Source of the DNA: Chromera velia
Taxonomy: Eukaryota; Sar; Chromeraceae
Direction: 5' to 3'
Assembly (NCBI GenBank): GCA_018398765.1
Contig: JAHBMJ010000283.1
Span: forward strand, 1-15,791
DNA length: 15,791 nt
Positions 8,616 through 15,608 of the stretch are shown in pieces (position 1 is the first letter of the stretch; each line of letters opens with the position of its first letter). The notes beneath the pieces are model-generated. The model was not told the origin of the DNA and did not search any database. It saw nothing but the letters and a program-made list of their open reading frames with translations. A program made the position numbers and the translations under genes.

Positions 8616-10405
8616 CTACTCGGAGGCAACGACCAACAAGTTCTTTCCCACCGACTTTCCATCCCTCTGCACCTGATAGAGAGCCTTCACGTTCTCCATG
8701 CTGAAGTCCATCTCCTTGTTCAGGGGCACCTGGAGCTTCCCCGCAACGATCAGAGCGGCCAGGTCATCTTGCACTTTGGTGTCGTTGCTCAGGCACATGA
8801 AAGAGGCAAAACGAAGGGGTGCGTGGGCCTTGGGGTCAAATCCAGCGTCGAAGCTTGCAATGGTCACAAAGGCGCCGTCGGACTTGAGGACCTTCTTGGC
8901 CTTTGTGAACACATCAGCCTCGCCAATGGTGTCGATGACTGCGTCGAAATCTTTCTCGCCTCCCTCGGCAGACCAGTCCGTCTCGGTGTAGTTGATGATC
9001 GTGTCAGCAGCCTTGAGAGAAGAGACGAACTCCAGAGTCCTGGAGCTGCAGGTGGTGAACACCTTGGCTCCTCTGAGTTTGGCAAGCTGCATACAGGGGN
9101 GGGGGGGGGGGGGGAATCAGGGGACGAAAGACACCGAGATATCAGAGAGAGTTCACATATGCAACATCTTGCTTCCTGCTTCAGTCAAATTTTGCCGTCT
9201 TCGGCTCCTTGATTCATTCCTTCCCTCTTCGACTGCTTGCTGCCCCTTTTCGACCTCTTCCTGCTCCATGCATCTTTCTTTACTTTCCTCAAGTCTCCTC
9301 TCTGTCTTGCGAGAAAGAGAAAGGGAATGGGAGAGAAACAGAGACCGAAAGTCCGTGTCGCGAAGAGAAAGAGGCTACGAAGAGCCGTTGAGGGAGGGAA
9401 CCAGGCACATAGTTAAGCCGAGATGTAGCCGAGACAACTGACTCATTCACTCACCTGCACGGCGATCATCCCCACTGCCCCTGCGGCCCCCAGAATGAGG
9501 ACCTTGGAGCCCTCCTTCACCTCTCCCTTGTCCAGAGCCTGCCAGGCAGTGGTGCCAGCGAGGGGGACTGCTGCTGCGGTCTTCATGTTCAGTCCTTCGG
9601 GGATCTTGGAGACCTTCTTCGCAGGGAGGGTGATGAACTCTGCAGTCAGTCAGACAGAGGGCACACAAGAGGGGGGAGGGAGGGAGACGGTTTCTCTCAG
9701 CTTCCGTCTAATCCAGGGGTAATCTGTCGGCGGCTCTTTCTGTGCGGAAGCCGTGAGGAGAGAAAGAGTTTGTGTTAGCAGGATGCATGAAAACAGGGAT
9801 TGAACAAGGGGGGGGGGAGAAGTCAGGTAGCCGGATGGATAAGTAACGAGTGACTGACCTGCAAAAGCAGAGCCGATGGTCTTGGAGGAGTCGTCGTGCT
9901 TGCCCTCTCCCCAGTTCACGGCAAACACCTTCTCCCCCTTTGCGAAGCCGGACACGCCCTCACCGACAGTCTCGATTGTCCCAGAGAAATCGTATCCGGG
10001 GTAGAAGGGAATGGGGTGGGCCCAGCCTGCACCCTCAAGGTGTCCTCCCAGAACTGCACGGAGACACACAGAAGAAGGGAACAAGATGGAGAGGTGAAAC
10101 GTTGAAGAAGGGAACACCAACGCTTACAGGTACGCCTGCTTGGCAAGGTCACGCAAATACAAGGCCAAGGCCGGCGACAGTCGTAGGGAGACACGGAGAC
10201 GGGAGACTGCAAGCAGTTAATGTACAGTCACTATACAGCCCTCCGATCCAAGCACACCTTTGTTGTCCACAGGGTTCAGGGCGGCATAGTTGATCTTGAC
10301 GGTCACTTCACCGGCAGCGGGGGCCTGGACGGGCACCTCGGCAATCTCAAGAGTGCTCTCATCAGGAGCGAACTTGGGGAATCGAATAGCCTTCATAGTG
10401 GACAT
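8616..10405 (-). CDS. Zinc-free MDR quinone/enone oxidoreductase, four exons
   Basis: Exons (transcript order) 10405-10258, 10053-9859, 9639-9455 and 9086-8616 join in frame at GT-AG sites to 333 codons, a 332-residue protein, normal for the medium-chain dehydrogenase/reductase superfamily. The N-terminal GroES-like domain begins MSTMKAIRF, has ALNPVDNK (42-49) and FYPGYDFSG...VGEGVSGFAKGEKVFA (66-94). The Rossmann domain carries the NADPH-binding LGAAGAVGMIAVQLAK (164-179), then VFTTCS and DFDAVIDTIGE. The zinc ligands of alcohol dehydrogenases are absent, which places it with quinone oxidoreductases and enone reductases (chloroplast ceQORH, RTN4IP1 and related proteins). The expected reaction is NADPH-dependent reduction of quinones or alpha,beta-unsaturated carbonyls; the exact substrate cannot be read. 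There is no targeting leader, so it is probably cytosolic. Intron phases are 1, 1 and 0. The start ATG has A at -3. Confidence 0.9.
9087..9454 (-). other. Reductase intron 3 with poly-C acceptor tract
   Basis: A 368-bp phase-0 intron with donor GTGAGT and acceptor ATGCAG, joining IAVQ to LAKLRG inside the conserved cofactor-binding segment. On the transcript strand a run of about 18 C, containing the one unresolved base (9100), ends just upstream of the acceptor and appears to serve as its pyrimidine tract. Confidence 0.85.
9096..9114 (+). repeat. Poly-G run containing an unresolved base
   Basis: A homopolymer of G on the plus strand, interrupted by N at 9100. The N and the exact length are probably sequencing or assembly limits. 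It lies in intron 3 of the reductase gene, so protein coding is not affected. Confidence 0.95.
9640..9858 (-). other. Reductase intron 2
   Basis: A 219-bp intron with donor GTCAGT and acceptor CTGCAG. The Glu115 codon is split G|AG. An alternative acceptor two bases downstream breaks the frame. The intron contains a short G run at 9808-9817 (plus strand). Confidence 0.85.
10054..10257 (-). other. Reductase intron 1
   Basis: A 204-bp intron with donor GTGTGC and acceptor GTGCAG on the minus strand. It splits the Val50 codon (G|TT). The frame and the conserved sequence NPVDNKV-LGGH support it. Confidence 0.85.
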
Positions 10406-10974
10406 GTTGCTCTACTTTCTGATCGAATCGACAACAGGGGGTTAAACACGGTAAGCGAGCTGCTTGCGCAAAGTGGACTTGAGGAAGTATCAAAGGGTCC
10501 GAAATTATTTTGAACGATGAGGCGTCGATCGTTGAAAGGTCAGAAGTGATGAGACTTCAAGCCATTGAAGCCAATTGCACTCATCCGATTTCGGTGCTTC
10601 AGTCCATCATTGCGCAACATGCATGCAGACCACCCGGAACAACGCGGTCGACACGCCGCCGTTTTACACCCCCGGGGCTGGGACCGGCCCGCGGCCGTCC
10701 GGCTTGGGCTGCGGGCTATGATACGGCGTGAGCAGGCTCTGCGTGCGTCAGCCGCTGTTCGCCAGGTCAAGCGAGGCATCGGATACGAGATACACCCAAC
10801 CAGTTGGGTGAGTGCCTCGGGGGGCCCTTTAGGGGGTCCGCAAATTTGATTGATGCACACCATCGGGGGCTTGGGCATGTCTTGTGCAGGTGCATGCATG
10901 CATGGGGTGGAGGCCACGGCAAGGCGTACGAAGTATGCTTTTCGGCACCACGCGAGCATGTACTTACAACTCCG

Positions 10975-11056
10975 TGCGAGTTACTTGAGGGGCACGCATG
11001 TGTGAAGTAATTAAGGTATATGCGATCGCGGCTCTATGCGAGTTACTTGAAGGGCA
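10975..11056 (+). repeat. 20-bp direct repeat pair
   Basis: TGCGAGTTACTTGAGGGGCA at 10975-10994 recurs at 11037-11056 with one change (G to A). The copies start 62 bp apart. Function unknown. Confidence 0.8.
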
Positions 11057-11173
11057 TATTTTGGAATTCGGGTGATACTGTGATGGACAGAGATACCCCC
11101 CCCAAAAATGAAAAAATGTGTTATGCGAGTGCGTGCGATCTCAAGGCCTCTCGGCTGATCTCAGCAGAGCTGA

Positions 11174-11214
11174 GCTGCCCCCCAAGGCGATACAGGCAGG
11201 CTTGGGGCGACAGC
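11174..11214. repeat. Imperfect GC-rich hairpin
   Basis: GCTGCCCCCCAAG (11174-11186) pairs with CTTGGGGCGACAGC (11201-11214) with one small bulge or mismatch and a 14-nt loop. It lies about 20 bp left of the LTR element. Confidence 0.6.
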
Positions 11215-11234
11215 CCGAGACACTGACCCATCTC

Positions 11235-11593
11235 TGTGAGAAGTTTGGCTCTGTGGGGTCTGATATCTCAGTGTCCCACCGCCGTCTGACTGACTGATTG
11301 ACCGAAGCATGGGAGAACGCGCATATGCAGAGCGAAATGAAAAGAATCAAGCCAGGCGCATTACGTCCCCAACTGGATAAGTCTCAAATGCAGATCGATC
11401 AAAGTACATGCATGCATTTAATTGAATCAGACAGGAAAAGTCTGATCAATCAAAGTACAGAAGTACAAAGTGAGACAGAACAGACAGAATCTCTAAAGTA
11501 GGAAAAACCAACTCCTATGTAAAGCTGACTCCTTCATACAATCTCTCGTCTCTAGCCTAGAACTGTGAATACACATTATCAAACTTTTTGGTG
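11235..11593 (+). repeat. 5' LTR
   Basis: Left 359-bp copy, starting TGTGAGAAG and ending TTTTTGGTG. Its partner is 13637-13995; no indels are needed to align the two. It contains two copies of ATCAAAGTAC (about 11399 and 11448). It should hold the element's promoter, but I see no clear TATA box. Confidence 0.85.
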
Positions 11594-11620
11594 GTGCTCT
11601 TCCAGGTGTGGGCTCGAACC
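11592..11620 (+). promoter_or_regulatory. Possible primer-binding site
   Basis: At the junction of the left LTR with the interior, TGGTGCTCTTCC starts with TGG, as primer-binding sites complementary to a tRNA CCA end do. Further on, the complement of 11611-11620 reads GGTTCGAGCC, a tRNA T-loop-like sequence. The spacing from the TGG to this T-loop is four bases too long for a normal tRNA 3' end, so the primer tRNA cannot be named and the call is tentative. Confidence 0.35.
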
Positions 11621-11981
11621 GTCAACATGATCTTCAGTGTAGACGGATCGCTCAGGGAGTTGAGTAGAGTTAGTAGAGCAGATCATGTTGTGAAGTCCAT
11701 ATGCCTTCGAGCAGAGACACCTCGAGACTCAGCTCGGCTTTGAACAGTACAAAGGAATGCAACAATGAGGATTTGGAAACGGGAGTCTCAGACCAGCGCA
11801 CAACTTGTTTGCAGCAGGCAGGGCGACAAATGTTTTTCGAGGCAGGTGTCGGGTCGTGTTGAATCCTTCGTGGTCTGCAGACAGGCCGGGAAGCGTTGTT
11901 CACGTCCGCTCTCGGGGACACGTCCACTCTCGGGGAGAAGGAGTAGAGATCTTTAACCTGTACACGGGCTGCTTCAAGCAG

Positions 11982-12410
11982 ATGCAGGACTGGCTTGAAT
12001 GGGTGTTGGCGGTGAGACAACCAGAGACTGTACTGGCAGAACCTGCAGAATCTGATCTTGAGGCACTGAGTCTGTGGGGCGCCGAGCAAGCTCCGCCTGT
12101 TCAAGTTCAGATTTCGCCATGGGTTAGAGTTGGAGAGAAAGAAAGAAGCAAACCGAAAGAGACAAAGATGAGCAGCAGTGAGCAAGAAGAAGAAGAAGGA
12201 ATGAACCGTTATGAAGAGAAGATGGACAGAATGATTGAAAGAAGGATTGAAAGAATGATTGAAGGAAGGATTGAAAGAATGATTGAAGGAAGGATTGAAA
12301 GAATGATTGAAAGAAGAATTGACAGAATGACTGAAGAAAAAATTGATAGAATGACTGAAGCAAGGATTGACAGAATGACAGAAAAGGGAAGTGAGAGAAC
12401 AATTGACTAG
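11982..12410 (+). CDS. Retroelement internal ORF, first part (charged repeat protein)
   Basis: From the first in-frame ATG this encodes 142 residues; the frame is open back to 11769 without ATG. It starts MQDWLEWVLAVRQPETVLAE, a possible small helical domain, then becomes very charged. Residues 82-137 are seven 8-residue repeats of the type (D/E)RMIE(R/G)RI, expected to form a long helix with alternating charge. In position it corresponds to gag, but there is no zinc knuckle or recognisable capsid motif. It ends at TAG (12408-12410). The same frame resumes immediately and reaches 13031, so this and the next ORF may be one broken or read-through protein. Function unknown. Confidence 0.5.
   Translation: MQDWLEWVLAVRQPETVLAEPAESDLEALSLWGAEQAPPVQVQISPWVRVGEKERSKPKETKMSSSEQEEEEGMNRYEEKMDRMIERRIERMIEGRIERMIEGRIERMIERRIDRMTEEKIDRMTEARIDRMTEKGSERTID
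12225..12392 (+). repeat. Seven 24-bp in-frame tandem repeats
   Basis: Seven 24-bp units in phase with the reading frame, each encoding eight residues (consensus ERMIEGRI). The first four are nearly identical; the last three drift (MTEEKI, MTEARI, MTEKGS). The strand is almost pure purine plus T. The minus strand gives a Phe/Ser-rich shadow frame that should be ignored. Confidence 0.9.
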
Positions 12411-12434
12411 ACAATTAAACAACGAGAGAACCAA

Positions 12435-13031
12435 ATGATCAACAGAAAGAATAACAAATTGAGTGAAAGGAGAGATGAACGACTGAAACAAGCGGAACAG
12501 ACAGACAAAGAAAGCAAAAGGACAGAAAAAACAGACAACAACGTGCAAGTGGAAGGAACAAGTACAAAGCTAGGTGCAAAGACAGAAGGTAGTTGCAGAA
12601 CGAATAAGAAAAAGAGGGGGAAACGAGGAAGAAAAGCAAGACCAGAACGAAGGAGGTGGAAGGTTCGGAACAAGGGCTGGGAGAGAAGTTTGGAGTCAGA
12701 CGGGGAGAGGATACTGCCTTTTACATTCATGATTAGGAAGGCGGACATACCGGTGGATGTCCAACTCGATGGCATGATCGAACTACTCCCAACGACAACA
12801 GAATACAGTTCAGACGCAGAAGTGCTTGAGGGGTGCGAGCGCCTAAAATATAGCCTGCATGTGCTATCTCGCACAGGTTCGAAAAGCATGGACTTGACAA
12901 AAGGAGAGAGAACTGAAGAAAAGAAGTGGGAACAAGGGAAAACAGTGAATAACAGAAGCAAATCGGTCTCTGCAAGCGTGCAGGGAGAGGGGGTGAAGGA
13001 GAAATATGAAGATTGCCGCAGTGAAATCTAA
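12435..13031 (+). CDS. Retroelement internal ORF, second part (basic protein)
   Basis: 198 residues from ATG, in the same frame as the preceding ORF and only 24 bases beyond its TAG. The first 75 residues are Lys/Arg/Glu/Thr-rich and probably disordered (a basic run KKKRGKRGRKARPERRR, about residues 57-73, could bind nucleic acid). Residues 85-140 look more globular: GERILPFTFMIRKADIPVDV, then a Leu/Tyr-containing segment. The tail is again charged. No polymerase, integrase or protease motif is visible. It could be the C-terminal half of a gag-like protein, made by stop read-through or left after a nonsense mutation. Confidence 0.4.
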   Translation: MINRKNNKLSERRDERLKQAEQTDKESKRTEKTDNNVQVEGTSTKLGAKTEGSCRTNKKKRGKRGRKARPERRRWKVRNKGWERSLESDGERILPFTFMIRKADIPVDVQLDGMIELLPTTTEYSSDAEVLEGCERLKYSLHVLSRTGSKSMDLTKGERTEEKKWEQGKTVNNRSKSVSASVQGEGVKEKYEDCRSEI

Positions 13032-13622
13032 ACTGCCTTGTAGACGAAGGCAGACGCGTCTACAGAAGAAGACACAGTTGGTACAGAAGGACAGGACAAG
13101 GGGGAGGAGCATAGCCTAGAGAATGGCATTGCCCTATTGAAGAGCAGTGACCAGCGCTCGGGTCAGGAGGTGATTGCGGGTGACCGCTATTTTGCCCCGA
13201 GCTCTGGAGAGAGACAGGGGAAGGCAGAAAAGGGGAACAGCATAGCGAACATTCAAGTATAATGAGGAAGGGGGGTTGAAGGAAAAAGGCAAAAAGAGGA
13301 AAGAGGAGAGAGAGAAAGCAAGAGCCTCTTCGACCGGATCAGTCAGAAGCTTGAAAGCAAAGAACCAAGGTCAAAGAAGATTTCACTGACTCAAGAGCCT
13401 ACAGATAGACAAAGACTCAAATGGGGACTGAGGAGGAGTTAGATAGACAGACAGACAGACAGAGAGAGAGAGAGAGACTAACAGACATACAAATAAATAT
13501 ATTACAAGTTAACATGGTATTGAGATGACAGGATTCCTCTCTGAAAGGACATTGTTCTTCGCTCATAAACATATAAAGTCCTGCATACAGAGACAGAAAC
13601 AAGAGAAGAAATCAGATGTCGT
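13032..13622 (+). other. Purine-rich non-coding interior of the LTR element
   Basis: No supportable frame. The plus strand is strongly A/G-rich (for example 13195-13320) and includes a GACA/GA microsatellite at 13445-13478. Such stretches are common at the 3' side of retroelement interiors, ahead of the polypurine tract. It may also hold RNA packaging signals, which cannot be recognised by eye. Confidence 0.5.
13445..13478 (+). repeat. GACA / GA microsatellite
   Basis: About four GACA units followed by about eight GA units inside the retroelement. Confidence 0.9.
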
Positions 13623-13636
13623 CGGGACAGGGGGTG
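13623..13636 (+). promoter_or_regulatory. Polypurine tract of the LTR element
   Basis: A G-rich, nearly all-purine stretch (GGGACAGGGGG) directly before the right LTR, where plus-strand DNA synthesis is primed in LTR retroelements. It fixes the element's orientation as plus. It is interrupted by one C and followed by TG. Confidence 0.6.
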
Positions 13637-13995
13637 TGTGAGAAGTTCGGCCCTGTGGGGTCCGATATCTCAATGTCCCGCCGCCGTCTGACTGACTGAT
13701 TGACCAAAGTATGGGAGAACGCGTGCATGCAGAGTGAAATCAAAAGAATCAAGCCAGGTGCATTACGTCCTCAACCAGATAAGTCTCAAATGCAGATCGA
13801 TCAAAGTATATGCATGCATTTAATTGAATCAGACAGGAAAAGTCTGATCAATCAAAGTACAGAAGTACAAAATGATGAAGAACAGACAGAATCTCCAAAG
13901 TAGGAACAACCAACTCCTATGTGAAGCTGACTCCTTCATATAATCTCGCGTCTCTAGCCTAGAACTGTGAGTATACACCATCAAACTTTTCGGTG
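13637..13995 (+). repeat. 3' LTR
   Basis: Right 359-bp copy, starting TGTGAGAAG and ending TTTTCGGTG, followed by the TCTC duplication. It differs from the left copy at about 31 positions, roughly 26 of them transitions. Confidence 0.85.
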
Positions 13996-14843
13996 TCTCG
14001 CTGCGTCACGCATAGCCGTGAGACGGCCTAAAAATATTTATCTCCATTTTTGTGAGCAACGAAATTTAGAGGGCACTGACTCCATTTCTATACGATCAAA
14101 ATGGAGAAGGCCGGAACGGGTCGTCCGTTCAACCCGGTCTGCCACTAACTTGTCTAAAAACTCACCTGCACGTCCTTAGACTTCCGAATATTCCCAAAAA
14201 TTGCTTTTACCTTCCCACCCACAGCCTTAGAGCGATCTATGATCGTTCATTTCCCTCCTCGAGACCTTGGGCTCCCACTTACACCTGATCGGCAGACTTA
14301 GCGCTGTCCGCTGAGGTTGCTCGCGGTGGTGGGTCGCTACAGTCTCTTTGGGGGGTCGCGATCCAACCCGACTCCTATAGAGCCCGAACCTCTCATGCAC
14401 ACGGGGAGGTACGGCTATAGGGTCGGGTCACGTGGTATCGCCTGCGCCTAAAACGGCTCCTAGGCCGCGATCCACTACGTACGGGGCGGCATGCTCCCGC
14501 GAGAGATCCGCGGGTCAAAATTCGACATAAATTCGACAGTTCCAAGCAACCACGAGCACACGCGTGCAGTCAGCGGTTACTAGCTTTATATGGTAGGGAA
14601 GCAGTACGAGGAAATTCTCATTGTCTGAAGGCGATTCTGTTTTCTGGCCGGGAACCAGCTCTACGAAGCAGTTCACGTTGTACAGCCTGTGAGAACACAC
14701 TTTTCCGCCGATTTTTGATTCTGCCTCAAAAGAATTTCCTCTCGAGGTCACCGCTCGTCGAGCTGTTTGGAAGTTGGACGAGGAACTCATTTGGTCTCCA
14801 GCTGATTGGGGGAGGCCAAAAGATCTTTTGTGCAGCATCAGGC
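13996..14843. other. Spacer and presumed promoter of the oligoribonuclease gene
   Basis: No supportable gene. The oligoribonuclease frame is open back to 14421 but contains no ATG before 14844, so this part is read as 5' leader or promoter. A minus-strand frame at 14515-14922 overlaps the gene start and encodes nothing recognisable. Several hairpins occur: a TCACG/CGTGA hairpin just right of the LTR (about 14006-14021), GAACGG/CCGTTC (about 14113-14130) and the long one at 14367-14427. Confidence 0.5.
14367..14427. repeat. Long imperfect hairpin upstream of the oligoribonuclease gene
   Basis: CCCGACTCCTATAG (14367-14380) pairs with CTATAGGGTCGGG (14415-14427) with one bulge. The inner sequence AGCCCGAACCTC also pairs, imperfectly, with GAGGTACGGCT (14406-14416), leaving a short loop near 14393-14405. 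The total stem is about 22 pairs. It could be a structured transcript, a foldback element remnant or a regulatory site; nothing in the sequence decides. Confidence 0.65.
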
Positions 14844-15608
14844 ATGCTGCGTTTCCCCGTGTTGATTTTTTTCTTGAGCTGTTGTGCAGAGTGCCGTCTC
14901 CTTCAACAAACCTCTGCTTCATCTCACTCTGCTCCTGTTGTTTTCTCTCCCCGACTTGCCTTCACTTCGTTACCTTCTCTCTCAAGCTCTTCACCTTCTT
15001 TTCTCGCTTTCATCGGAAAGCCCGTGTCTCCTGAGACCTTTCTTCGTTCGTCCCGTTCCGGCCCGTCTCCGTCTCCTTCTGTTTTGGGAGCGAAGCTGAC
15101 AAAGATCGAGAGGAAGTACCTGGCAGCTGCGGGAAAGCTGAGGACTGACCGTTTGAAGGGAAGCTACTTCTCTCCTGCTTCTCTGTACCCAGACAAAATC
15201 GGAACCGTGGAGTCTCCTCCAGTCAGGCCCACAGATCGAATAGGGAGACGGGGGAAGCAGAGGAGTGCAAACTGGAGGGAAAAACTGGGACCACCAGACG
15301 AGTCCTCTGTTTCCATAAGAGGGAGACAGAGCAAAGGGAGAAGTACAGCTTGGAGAGAAAGATTGGGACCACCAGAAGGGTCCTCTCTGCCGTCAGAATT
15401 CTATTTTAAAGAGCAAAGTGGAAATTTCAACCGGGCTAGGACGACCGCTAAGATGATCAAACCTCTGATGACATTTGAGCAGAAGACGAACCTGAAGGAG
15501 CCTCTCTTGTGGGTAGACCTGGAGATGACAGGACTAAACCTGAACAGGGACCAGATCATTGAAGTGGCTGCGATACTTACAAACGGAGACCTCACCGAAA
15601 TGGTGGAG
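14844..15608 (+). CDS. REXO2: Oligoribonuclease (DEDDh exonuclease), exon 1, plastid-type leader; partial
   Basis: 255 residues before a GT donor at 15609; the rest lies beyond the window. Residues 220-255 (PLLWVDLEMTGLNLNRDQIIEVAAILTNGDLTEMVE) are the start of oligoribonuclease/REXO2, with the first two acidic metal ligands D225 and E227 of the DEDD site. These enzymes degrade 2-5-nt RNA to mononucleotides. The N-terminus is unusual: a signal-peptide-like MLRFPVLIFFLSCCA, then a Ser/Pro-rich stretch with few acidic residues (about 20-83), as in bipartite plastid leaders of complex-plastid algae. Residues 84-203 are a basic linker holding a duplicated motif (RSANWREKLGPPDESS at 140-155, RSTAWRERLGPPEGSS at 166-181). 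An internal ATG (residue 204) could give a leaderless form. About 145 more residues, with the remaining D, D and H, are expected in later exons. Confidence 0.85.

Larger units (their letters stand above)
10406..11230. other. Spacer between the reductase gene and the LTR element
   Basis: No supportable gene; open frames on both strands lack recognisable domains. The first few hundred bases should contain the reductase promoter (minus strand). GC content rises at about 10630-10740. Small structures are: a perfect 8-bp palindrome with a 2-nt loop at 10793-10810, a 20-bp direct repeat (10975-10994 and 11037-11056, one mismatch), and a GC-rich imperfect hairpin at 11174-11214 close to the retroelement's left end. 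Confidence 0.5.
11235..13995 (+). mobile_element. Non-autonomous LTR retrotransposon, complete
   Basis: Two direct repeats of exactly 359 bp (11235-11593 and 13637-13995), about 91% identical by eye, bound a 2,043-bp interior. The 4-bp sequence TCTC occurs immediately outside both ends (11231-11234 and 13996-13999), a plausible target-site duplication. A G-rich polypurine-like tract (GGGACAGGGGG, about 13624-13634) abuts the right LTR, giving plus orientation. The interior has one long frame (split by a TAG) for a charged protein and otherwise purine-rich non-coding DNA. I see no reverse transcriptase (YxDD), RNase H, integrase, protease or CCHC motif, and the interior is too short for a full pol. 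It would therefore need enzymes from a partner element. The LTR ends (TG...TG) are not the usual TG...CA. It lies between two host genes and disrupts neither. Confidence 0.85.

Noticed and set aside
8127-9212. 361-residue plus-strand frame
   Set aside because: It runs antisense to the well-supported last exon of the reductase gene, passes through a CACC repeat and an unresolved base in a poly-G run, and shows no domain.
10826-10836. TTTAGGGGG, telomere-like
   Set aside because: Single occurrence only; telomeric DNA would be a tandem array.
10540-10959. 139-residue minus-strand frame
   Set aside because: Arg/Ala/Pro-rich translation of a GC-richer stretch; no domain and no splice support.
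11670-12548. 292-residue minus-strand frame, rich in Phe/Ser/Asn/His repeats
   Set aside because: It is the antisense shadow of the purine-rich repeat ORF in the LTR element; the repeats keep several frames open and the translation has no domain.
14515-14922. 135-residue minus-strand frame
   Set aside because: It overlaps the start of the oligoribonuclease gene in antisense and contains no domain.
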